NCBI GenBank assembly: GCA_009667805.1
Contig: CM019063.1
Location: 59,008,881 to 59,072,880 of the forward strand
From: Leptobrachium leishanense
Lineage: Eukaryota > Chordata > Amphibia > Anura > Megophryidae
DNA: 64,000 bases
Reading direction: 5' to 3'
Below the pieces are notes generated by a model that did no database searches, had not been told where the DNA came from, and saw nothing but the letters and a program-made list of their open reading frames with translations. This document shows positions 56,411 to 64,000 of this stretch, in pieces (the first letter of the stretch is position 1; each line of letters opens with the position of its first letter). Both the position numbers and the translations under genes were made by a program.

Positions 56411-57328
56411 CTAGTTTAAATATTTCTTTGCGAAACCTTTGAACTTCTCACTGAGAACATATGTTCCCCTATGAGTAAGATGCAAACCATCTTTTTTATA
56501 CAGTTCCTTTCTGCTCCAATTAGAGCTATCATGGGACACAAAGCCAAATCCTTGCTCCTGACACCATTCCCGAAGCCACAAATTGAATTCCCTATTGCGC
56601 ATCTGCCTATCTTGAATGTTATGCACAGGCAAAACTTCAGAGAATGACACAGTGGACGCAATCTGCTGTATTTCACCTCCAAGAACACAATTCTCCTTAA
56701 TCTCAGAAACCTCATTGCTAGCCAAGTCATTTGTCCCTAGATGGACTAGAACGTCCACTTCCCCTTGTTGCTTTGCTTGTTTGACAATATTGAGAATACG
56801 TCTCTTGTCTCTATGAGCAGTAGCCCCAGGAAGACATCTCACCAAACCACTACTCTCCAGCTCAACACCTCTTATGATAGAATCACCCAGCAACAATTGC
56901 CTTTTATCAAGTCCCACCTTTTCATTTTTGTCCTTGGTTGCAGTGCTGCATACCTTAGGCATAGTGGATGGTGGTTCCTCAACTATGGTGTCTGAGCCTA
57001 CATCCATCTTACCACTACACTCTGAAAGTGCCTCAAAAGAATTAAGAAGAGCCACAGATTGTGGGACATGCCTTCTATCCACAACTCTAAGTCTACCAGA
57101 TCCTACAGTAGTCCATCTGCCGCTCCTAGGAGGCCTCTGTGGCAGTGGCTTAGTAACAGTCATAGCCTGAGTTTCTCTAACAGATAATTTACAAATCTCA
57201 GACTTCAAACAGGCAATTTCCTGCTGCAATAAAGAGAGCTGCCTACATATCAGGCACACTCCAAACCTCCAAAAATTGGATCTAAAAACAAATGCATGAC
57301 AGCTCTTACACTGGACCAAGCCTGCCAT
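56411..57328 (-). CDS. CR1-B ORF1: PHD-like finger and SGNH esterase, intact
   Basis: 305 codons from ATG at 57328 to the stop. Residues 1-30 contain CKSCHAFVFRSNFWRFGVCLIC, a four-cysteine finger. Residues 32-55 are a short coiled coil (QLSLLQQEIACLKSEICKL), and a basic/Pro-rich linker follows. Residues about 143-300 are an SGNH hydrolase: LLLGDSIIRGV with nucleophile Ser, VHLGTNDLASNE with Asn, and KKDGLHLTHRGTYVLS with the catalytic Asp and His. CR1 ORF1 proteins are thought to package element RNA, and the esterase role is unsettled. All four SGNH blocks are present and the frame is unbroken. It is separated from ORF2 by a very short gap, so translation of ORF2 may depend on reinitiation. 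Confidence 0.93.
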   Translation of the reverse strand: MAGLVQCKSCHAFVFRSNFWRFGVCLICRQLSLLQQEIACLKSEICKLSVRETQAMTVTKPLPQRPPRSGRWTTVGSGRLRVVDRRHVPQSVALLNSFEALSECSGKMDVGSDTIVEEPPSTMPKVCSTATKDKNEKVGLDKRQLLLGDSIIRGVELESSGLVRCLPGATAHRDKRRILNIVKQAKQQGEVDVLVHLGTNDLASNEVSEIKENCVLGGEIQQIASTVSFSEVLPVHNIQDRQMRNREFNLWLREWCQEQGFGFVSHDSSNWSRKELYKKDGLHLTHRGTYVLSEKFKGFAKKYLN

Positions 57329-57770
57329 TATAAAAGAATGGATTTAAAACCAGCAAATCTTACCTTTTTGTAGGTTTTCTACCTCCTGTCTAACCTCAGA
57401 CTACCTCCAGAGTATCTCCAGAAGATCTCCTGTAAGTGCTCACTTTGAAGACTTCACTTAGAAGACTTCCCAAGCTCAATGTTAAAAATATTCCCGTTTT
57501 AATTCAATATCTAATAAACTATTGCTTATAATATTCTGCAGTAAAGGGTCTCTTTATTTTTAGATTTTTTTAGGATCTTTTGAGCATTTTTAAAAAAAAT
57601 TGATTCTTTTTTTTATATCAATTTGAAATTTGACCATAAATTTCGAATCGATCTGAAAATTTCATGTGGTCGACATTTCGGAATCGGGATGCCCTCGGAA
57701 GCACGAAAATGGTAAATTTCGTAGGAAAAATGAATTTGTACAAAACTAATTGCACATCCCTAATCTCTAA

Positions 57771-58676
57771 TTAGAGTACGTTTTCCAAAAACCACTGCCG
57801 TAGTGCTTAATATCCCATTCCTCCATCCAGCTACAGCCAGATCGCATGGGTTACTCATTTGTAAGCTTGTTGCATTGCCTCATCTTCAACTTCAATGATG
57901 ACTCTGGTCATGAGGTATATACAGGTCAAACGTGTCAGATCCCCTTTGACAGTCTTCAGGAAAAGGCTTTGTATTCCCCAAATTGAAGCAGTTTTGGAAC
58001 AAACTTCATGTTCAATAAGTGATCAAATCATTTGTATCCCAATCGACTTCAAAAAGGTATCCGGCGCGAAGATCTTGATGCTAGAATTATTGTAATGAGC
58101 ATAAAAATACCCCTACGGGTTGGAAAAGGACAACAGTTCCATGTAAGATACTGTAGGACATTAGTGAATTCCTCATTCAGTATGATTATCACATCAGCGT
58201 AGACAAAGGTCGCTCATCTCTGCAAGCTGGCCGATAGCTCTGAATAATTCACTGCATGCTCGGGCTCCCAGTTTTCCCATTGCACGTCCATTGTTAAGAA
58301 GATCGATGCCATAATGTCCATTGACTTTTTTGCAGCCAGGCAACGAGCACAGGAGAAAAGGCTAGCCTCGATGAGATAGGATACAGTGGAAGGTCCTTAG
58401 AGAAAGCAAACAGCTTTAAAATGATTTATTATGAAATGTAATCTCCTCTAGTTAAATGCACAGGGATTAAGATTACGGGGGCCAATGATTACAGATCAGG
58501 GGGATTTATGCATGGGGACAACAACACAGATTTTGACTTATTTTAGCTATTGTATCCCTGACTATTCTGGTGTGAGTGTTTTATCCCAAGCAGGTAAATG
58601 TATTTATTTATAAAGTATTTTACGAGGATGGATGCAGTCAGATTTCTCTCGTTTTCAAGTATGTCTTTGGTATGTA
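57771..58676. other. Unassigned sequence
   Basis: No gene that I recognise. The right part (about 58540-58670) resembles PB3 body sequence (TTTATAAAGTATTTTACGAG, GATTTCTCTCGTTTTCAAGT as at 39055-39105), so a PB3 remnant may lie here. Confidence 0.4.
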
Positions 58677-58684
58677 TTATACAT

Positions 58685-59351
58685 TAGAGGTGTGCATTCG
58701 TTTCGTAATGAATTGGAATTCGTAAAAAATTTCGTTAATTCGTATTTCGGACGTACTTCTGGAATAACAAATCGATTTGATCTCAATTCAAAACGAAACA
58801 TTGTCTAATGAATTTAATTAGTTATACTGTTTCATCATAAAAGAAATTTTTTATTAATTGGGTTGTTATTTATTAATCCAAAATTTGATTCGATATATCA
58901 ACTATCGAATTGATATCGAATTGATGTATCAACTATCAAATTGATATCGAATTGATGTATCAACTATCGAATTGATCTTAAATTACAATACATACAAGTA
59001 CTACAGTCAGCAAATGACTTTATGTAACAAATTAATTTAGTTAAACTTTTTCACGAGCACCTTGTCCCTGTTAATTGGCCTCTGGTACTAAATCTGTGAG
59101 ACAGTTTAATATCTAATCCTAGCTTGCCTTTTAACAGCAAAATTAGATTAATTGGGGTTTTATTTAATGATCCAAAATATGAATTGATCAATTATCGAAT
59201 AGATATATCAACTATTGAATCGACTTAAAATTTTGAATCGATCCAAAACTAAACAAAATTAAATAAGCTCCAAAATACAAAAGGAAATTCTGAATATGAA
59301 ATTTTAAAATGAAACGTAGCAAAAATAATTTTTCAGCTGTGCACACCTCTA
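58685..59351. mobile_element. hAT MITE with perfect 8-bp duplication
   Basis: Ends TAGAGGTGTGCATTCG and, reverse-complemented, TAGAGGTGTGCACAGC. TTATACAT lies at 58677-58684 and 59352-59359. The interior has repeats of TATCAACTATCGAATTG and ATTGGGGTTTTATTTA shared with the element at 52426. No frame. Confidence 0.9.
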
Positions 59352-59414
59352 TTATACATACGCACAAATAAATCTGCTTCCACTAAGTATGTTATGTTTT
59401 GGCCCTTAGTTACA

Positions 59415-59530
59415 GTTACAAGTACTTATGCAGCACCAACAGATACGTAGTGCTTTACAATGGGGAAGCATGAACGTGACATAATAAATAATAAAACATA
59501 AGGAACAGACGGCCCTGCCCGTAGGATAGT
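59415..59530 (-). pseudogene. Old L2-like 3' end
   Basis: GCAGCACCAACAGATACG and TAGTGCTTTACAATGGGG with GGCCCTGCCCGTAGGATAG resemble the L2 3' UTR (GCGCCAGCATATTCCGCAGC, then GCTGTACAATAAGC, then CCTATTCCCGTAGGAAC) seen at 50995-51120, but are heavily decayed. Confidence 0.5.
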
Positions 59531-60239
59531 TGTTCTGCTAATGCAGCACTTTATACAAGTGCTCAGCCAGACACCCCGTGAGTTAATAATCTAAGGGACT
59601 GAGGTAAGTAAAACAAAAGGGAGCAGTCGGAATGTGGAGATAATTACCAGAGAGAATATAGCAGACACTGCATGATGATAGACCAAGAGCTTGGGCATGA
59701 TAAGGTTAAACCGAGAGAGAAGTGAAGCAGCTGGAAAAAGGAGCTTATATAATTAGGACAGGGGCTGGGTGGGAAGATGGGACAGCAGAGGGGAGGATGG
59801 AAGTGAAGTGTGGCTGTGAATCAGGAATACAGAGTTTAGAGAGATGGCCATTGCACGCAAAGAATTTACAACAAGGGAGGAGCAGAACAATCAAAAGAGG
59901 AGGGGAAAAATAAATAAAATAAGCTAGCAGCAGTAACAATATGGCAAAAATTGTGTTGAGGAATACCTTTCTGGCTGGAAACAGAAGGAGAGTTTGCAGT
60001 GAGTATGGCTTGCTGCTCACCTAGAGGATGGAGTATGGCAAATGTGAGTCAACTGCTTGTTGGTCAATGCAGAAATCATATTATCATTATGTGGCATTGT
60101 AGTATTTTTCTCCTTTGAGAAACCCCTCAAGAACTGAGATGCAGAGTGCTGCATGATCCACTGCTTCATCTGGCCGCAATGATTTAAAAAGGGACCTAAC
60201 CCCCCCCCCCCCGCCGGGTAGGGAACTCCATATGCAAGA
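59531..60239. other. Unassigned, purine-rich sequence
   Basis: GA-rich stretch with a C-run at about 60200-60213. No gene is visible. Confidence 0.4.
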
Positions 60240-60860
60240 GATACCAGGATCATTTGGACCCCTGCATCTCCGCAACCGTAGCAGTTAGAGGGCCATGCAT
60301 GATATCGTTCGGAAAGGCCAGAGCATGGCCTTTACAATGATGCCAGATGTTACCAGGCTATATTTAAACAGAAAAAAATAAAATCAATAAAAAATTTTTT
60401 TTTTATATATAATGCAGCACTATTGTTCACTTTCAAATATAAAGTGAACAATTATGCTGCACTAACTCACCTTCTCATTTCCCATGATGGCAGCAAGTGT
60501 ACTGGGAATGGCGCAATGCGTTATTACGCATTGTTTCATCGACAACCTAAACCGGCGCACTGCAGCGAAGGGTGCAGCCCTTTAAAACCCTGCGCCGGAT
60601 TCTTATACCACGCAAGGTCAAGTGAGGTGTCATGGAAAAGGTCAGTGTCTGGCCTTTGCAATGATACCAAATATGACCATGCAATGTATAAAAATAGAAA
60701 AAAAGAATAATATATTAAAGGCAAGATTTACTTTATCATTTCTAAGGCCGTGGCATTATGTGTGTTTTTTTTTTACCAGCAGTTCATGTCACTGGACTAA
60801 CTCGGCCTTCGTTTCCCATGCCAAGTCCAAATGTGGAGGTGAAGGTGAAAGCGTTATTAG
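60240..60860. mobile_element. PB1-related hairpin modules (left part)
   Basis: The hairpin GGAAAGGCCAGAGCATGGCC with CTTTACAATGATGCC (60312-60345) is the same module as 1750-1797. TGAACAATTATGCTGCACTAA (60451-60471 region) matches PB1 near 1950. A further hairpin lies around GGCGCAATGCGTTATTACGC, and another module (GGTCAGTGTCTGGCC) near 60640. Ends are not defined. Confidence 0.55.
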
Positions 60861-62112
60861 TAGGGTTGCACCGATAACGATACTAGTATTGGTATCAGTG
60901 CCGATACCGGGTACTGCAGGAGTACTTGGTACTCGTGCAGTGCCCCCGATATTTCCCCCAATACCAGAAGCCGGCATTGAGCCAGCTTGCCGGCATCCGA
61001 GGGGCTGGGGCCCCTGTCCGAATGCTCTATTGGCATTCGGACAGGCATCTGGAGCTCTCCGCATTCTTTCATACTTTCCTTCCTGAGCGATGCCGGGAAA
61101 GTTTCCGCGCGTGGGCTCGTTGGAAGGGCCCCAGCCGCGATCACGTGGGAGTCCCACGTGATCGCAGCTGGGGGCCTTCCAACGAGTGCACGCGCAATGA
61201 CTTTGCCGGCGTCGCTCAGAAAGGTAAGTATGAAAGAACACGAAGAGCTCCAGGTGCCTGTCTGAATGCTGATAGAGCATTTGGACAGCTGCCCTATGTC
61301 TGTGGTCTGTGTATGTGTAATATATACACATACACACAGAGCTGGGGGCATAATCCATGAGAGCTGGGGGGCATATTCCATGAGCTGGGGGGCATATTCC
61401 ATGAGCTGGGGGAGGCATATTCCATGATCTGGGGGCATATCCATGCGCTGGGGGCATATCCATGCGCTGGGGGCATATCCATAAGAGCTGGGGCATATCC
61501 ATGAGATCTGGGGCATAATCCATGAGATCTGGCGCATATCCATGAGATCTGGGGCATATCCATGAGAGCTGGGGCATATTCCATGAGAGCTGGGGGGCAT
61601 ATCAATGAGCTGGGGGGCATATCCATGAGCTAGGACATATCCATGAGCGGGGGGTATATCCATGAGCTGGGGCATATCCATGTGAGGTGGGGGGCATATC
61701 CATGTGAGCTGGGGGACATATCCATGAGAGCTGGGGTCATATCTATGAGAGCTGGGGGCATATCCATGAGCTGGGGCCAATATTATGAGAGCTGGGGTGC
61801 ATATCCATGAGCTGGGGGGCCATATCCATGAGAGCTGGGGGGCATAATCCATGAGCTGGGTGGCATAATCCATGAGCTGGGGGGCATATCCATGAGCAGT
61901 TGGGCAATATCCATGAGAGCTGGGGGGGCATATCCATGTGACCTGGGGGCATATCCATGAGAGCTGGGGGCATTTTTATATGAGGTCTGTTCTTACTGAA
62001 AAGCATTCACATGACATAAAATAAAAGTATCGGTACTCGGTATCGGTGAGTACTTGAAAAAAGTATCGGTACTTGTACTCGGTCTTAAAAAAGTGGTATC
62101 GGTGCATTCCTA
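60861..62112. mobile_element. hAT MITE with palindromic block and minisatellite
   Basis: Ends TAGGGTTGCACCGATAACG and, reverse-complemented, TAGGAATGCACCGATACC. A perfect 8-bp duplication, GTTATTAG, lies at 60853-60860 and 62113-62120. The left third (60960-61300) is a large imperfect inverted repeat with CGATCACGTGGGAGTCCCAC at its centre. The right part is a minisatellite. The subterminal tracts repeat GGTATCGG/TACTCGG motifs. Confidence 0.88.
61344..61975. repeat. Minisatellite of about 19-22 bp units
   Basis: Units of GAGCTGGGGGGCATATCCAT type repeat about 30 times with small indels. Because unit lengths vary around 21 bp, several reading frames stay open by chance on the minus strand (proline, histidine and tyrosine-rich). 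Confidence 0.92.
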
Positions 62113-62120
62113 GTTATTAG

Positions 62121-62320
62121 GCATTTGTCCATCTCTAAAGCCGCTGCACTTCTGCAAGGAGAACGGGGTACTTTGATCCCCTGGATTTCTATTCTATACA
62201 CCCCAAAAAGTAATGGTACATGTTATTGTACAGGCCAGAGTCTGGCCTTTCTAATGATACCAAACATGACCACGTAAATTGCCATGCAAAAAAAACAAAA
62301 AAAAAAACAAATGTACATCT
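62121..62320. mobile_element. PB1-related hairpin module (right part)
   Basis: CAGGCCAGAGTCTGGCC and CTTTCTAATGATACCAAAC repeat the module at 60312 and 60640, followed by an A-rich run as in PB1 at 1800. It probably belongs to the same element as 60240-60860, split by the hAT MITE. Confidence 0.5.
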
Positions 62321-63098
62321 TTTAAAAATTTTGTTTTGTTTATTTTATGTGCGTGTTTGCATAATTAAAGTGGGCCTATCTGGATAAAGTCCAGGGCCGA
62401 TTTTTCCAACCCTGGTTATGCTGTATCACACCAGAGCAGAGTGGACACTGTGAGTTGTGTCGGTCTGCATTGGGATCAGCTTAAAAACCTGGAACAAAGA
62501 AGCACTGCAATATAAAATGTTGCAACACAAACCTCCATGAACACACCGGAATGTTGTAAAATCATGACATGCATTTATTCATGACCTACAATCTCAAACC
62601 CATACTCTCTCGGAAATGCTGCTCATCTTTCAGGGCTCGAAGTGTATGAAAGGAGATTGTTGTCACATATCATATTGTAAAATAAATATTTTGATTTGCA
62701 CATCGGATACATAGTTACTATCAAAGCGATGTGTACATTTTGTGTTCTCGGCGGCGTATGTCATGATGAAAACCATAGCTCTGACAGGTCATATCAATCA
62801 CTCTACATCCATTATTCAGGATGCAAACCATACCAGTTACGCTCAGGCATACACCATATACTGAATGCCAGCTCATCTGGTTTGTATGCTGACATGAAGA
62901 AATAGCATGAGATTGGTACATAAATATTACAGATGTTCCATGCCAGGAAACCTATCTTTGGACATGAAATGCAATAACATGTTTTTCTAGGGCTATGCAA
63001 TAAATTTTTTGCTCAGACTTAAGTTTTTTCATTCTTTTCTCTATTTTCCATTTGTAATAAACATAAATATAACTTTTAAAACAGAGACACTACAGGAC
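62321..63098. other. Unassigned sequence upstream of hammerhead 3
   Basis: No gene that I recognise. It may include the body of the element that carries hammerhead 3. Confidence 0.4.
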
Positions 63099-63147
63099 AA
63101 TACACCGACTGAGGAAGGCTACCACAGCCGAAACGCGTCTCAGTATT
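63099..63147 (+). ncRNA. Hammerhead ribozyme-like motif 3
   Basis: Core CTGAGGA (63109-63115, position 7 is variable in hammerheads), an extra A, stem II GGCT/AGCC with loop ACCAC, then GAAA (63130-63133). Stem I: GA/TC, an internal loop, then AATAC (63099-63103) with GTATT (63143-63147). After GAAA comes CGCG, T and C, that is minimal stem III, U16.1 and H17 = C, predicting cleavage after 63139. An AATAAA-like signal lies 30 bp downstream at about 63167. Confidence 0.68.
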
Positions 63148-63667
63148 TTCATGTCCCTTTTTATGGAATAAATGTATATTTTTTACCTTTAACCCTTCAT
63201 TGGCTGTGTTTTGCTAATTCCAACCTGATACCTCATGGGAACAACACCACTCGATCTACCAAGGAGGAAAAGAGGTCCAGGGCACCTACCTAAGAGTGCC
63301 TAAGGCTATACTGACTGAGCCTGAGTTTGAAAGGCTCCTTAATTGGTAAGTGCACTGTGTAATTACCTCTGTTTGGTTACCCTGCAGTATTACGCTATGC
63401 GAGCATTGTCTCCCATCTGTTCTTAACTCGTCTAGGACCTGCTACTTGGTAAAGAAGCGAAGTGCCAGTCTCTACATGGCCATAGGCGATTAAACCTAGA
63501 GCCGGGAACCCTTTAGGCTCATTTAAATGTGAGTGGTATATACCTCTACCAGTAATAATCTTTGCCCAATTTGTCATAAGATCTCCTGCACCAAAGATTT
63601 CCCCGTGTGCTTCTCCCTTCTCTTTTATGAAATCGAGGACGTGACGAACTTTCCACCGGAATAAGAA
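63148..63667. other. Unassigned sequence downstream of hammerhead 3
   Basis: No gene or repeat that I can support. Confidence 0.4.
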
Positions 63668-64000
63668 GGGGTTATTCGAAGAGAGCCGATCCTGGCCCCG
63701 AGATGCCATCGAACAGGGAATTTCCCCGTACAGTGACAGTTCGGGGCCACTCGGCTATTTAGAGAGCAGGCAGTTCGCCAAATTTTGGCGAACTGCCAGC
63801 AAGTATGGTGCCTGGTCGATGGCAGTAAAATCCCCCATAGAGAAGCAATGGTTAATCTATTCAGAGACACCGACCAGAAGTGCCCTGCTGTTCGGTGGTT
63901 TAATCACCATGTTTATTCAGGCAAACTCCATAGGTTTCAATGTTAGAAATATTCCCGTTTTAATATAATATCTATTAAACCGTTTATTATTTTAATCTGC
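63668..64000. mobile_element. Family G MITE, cut by the window edge
   Basis: Starts GGGGTTATTCGAAGAGAGCC, then CCCGAGATGCCATCGAACAG, GGCAGTTCGCCAAATTTTGG, AAGCAATGGTTAATCTATTC and the shared module CAATGTTAGAAATATTCCCG near 63940. It is the best preserved left end of the family in this window. Confidence 0.8.

Larger units (their letters stand above)
53486..57475 (-). mobile_element. CR1-B LINE copy 2, full length (3.99 kb)
   Basis: Flanked by a 9-bp duplication TCAATGTTA (53477-53485 and 57476-57484). Minus-strand order: short 5' UTR (57475-57329), intact ORF1 (57328-56411), ORF2 (56374-53561, frameshifted), and a 3' UTR whose end at 53486 is a short ATAG/CATAGAAA tail. The intact ORF1, long uninterrupted RT frame and clean duplication suggest a young insertion. 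Confidence 0.92.
52426..57762. mobile_element. hAT MITE split by a CR1-B LINE
   Basis: Ends TAGAGATGTGCAATGC and, reverse-complemented, TAGGGATGTGCAATTAG. A perfect 8-bp target duplication, ATCTCTAA, lies at 52418-52425 and 57763-57770. MITE sequence occupies 52426-53485 and 57476-57762. It contains several ATTGAATT/AATTCGAA-rich inverted blocks, and the module around TCTGCAGTAAAG three times (52630 region reversed, 53130, 57535). Confidence 0.88.

Noticed and set aside
59745..60020. 91-codon minus-strand frame with hydrophobic stretch
   Set aside because: It sits in purine-biased DNA, which makes Leu/Phe-rich antisense frames by composition, and there is no homology I can name.
60789..61873. 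Long overlapping minus-strand frames rich in Pro, His and Tyr
   Set aside because: They are translations of the 19-22 bp minisatellite inside a hAT MITE. Frames stay open because the unit lacks stops, and there is no start context or domain.

Overview
This 64 kb window looks like intergenic DNA from a large, repeat-rich vertebrate genome. I infer an amphibian, most likely a frog. The reasons are the mixture of CR1, L2, Penelope-like and Gmr1-like Ty3/gypsy retroelements, many TTAA-flanked and hAT-type miniature DNA transposons (MITEs), Helitron-like elements and hammerhead-ribozyme motifs. I found no convincing host protein-coding exon, tRNA or rRNA on either strand. Every open frame I could interpret belongs to a mobile element or to a tandem repeat.

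Labels used for repeat families I cannot match to a name. PB1, PB2 and PB3: TTAA-flanked MITEs whose ends begin TTAACC (piggyBac-like by inference). C: a TTAA-flanked family whose ends begin TTAAA. A: MITEs with GGGC(C)TC-ATTACA ends. G: MITEs with GGGGTTATTC ends. CR1-A and CR1-B: two CR1-type LINE families.

Layout. 1-1.1 kb: 3' end of a gypsy element. 1.1-2.4 kb: PB1 MITE carrying a row of hairpins. 2.8-3.5 kb: L2 fragment. 3.9-4.6 kb: family A MITE. 6.2-8.0 kb: 39-bp minisatellite, then a LINE fragment broken by two MITEs. 9.4-10.8 kb: Helitron-like element abutting a deleted Tc1 element. 12.3-16.2 kb: CR1-B copy 1 in AT-rich MITE DNA. 18.3 kb: hammerhead motif 1. 20-22 kb: hAT MITEs. 22.0-28.2 kb: a family A MITE split by an apparently full-length 5.4 kb CR1-A with tandem monomers in its 5' UTR. 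28.3-28.98 kb: PB2. 29.9-35.6 kb: decayed CR1-A interrupted by two Helitron-like elements and a G MITE. 35.8-41 kb: MITEs D, G, PB3, PB2 and C. 41.0-43.9 kb: Penelope-like fragment, CR1-A tail and an L2 with an open reverse-transcriptase frame. 44-50 kb: nested MITEs, then hammerhead motif 2 inside a repeat with a 511-bp period. 51-57.8 kb: L2, PB3, and a hAT MITE split by a 3.99 kb CR1-B with an intact esterase ORF1. 58.7-62.3 kb: hAT MITEs, one carrying a minisatellite. 63.1 kb: hammerhead motif 3. The window ends inside a G MITE.

The nesting gives an order of events. CR1-A jumped into a family A MITE, CR1-B into a hAT MITE, Helitron-like elements into an older CR1-A, and a hAT MITE into a G MITE. 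The best candidate for something undescribed is the set of three hammerhead-like RNAs. Their stems differ in sequence but all still pair, and one lies inside a direct-repeat unit. A Penelope-like fragment, from the class known to carry such ribozymes in animals, lies in the same window.
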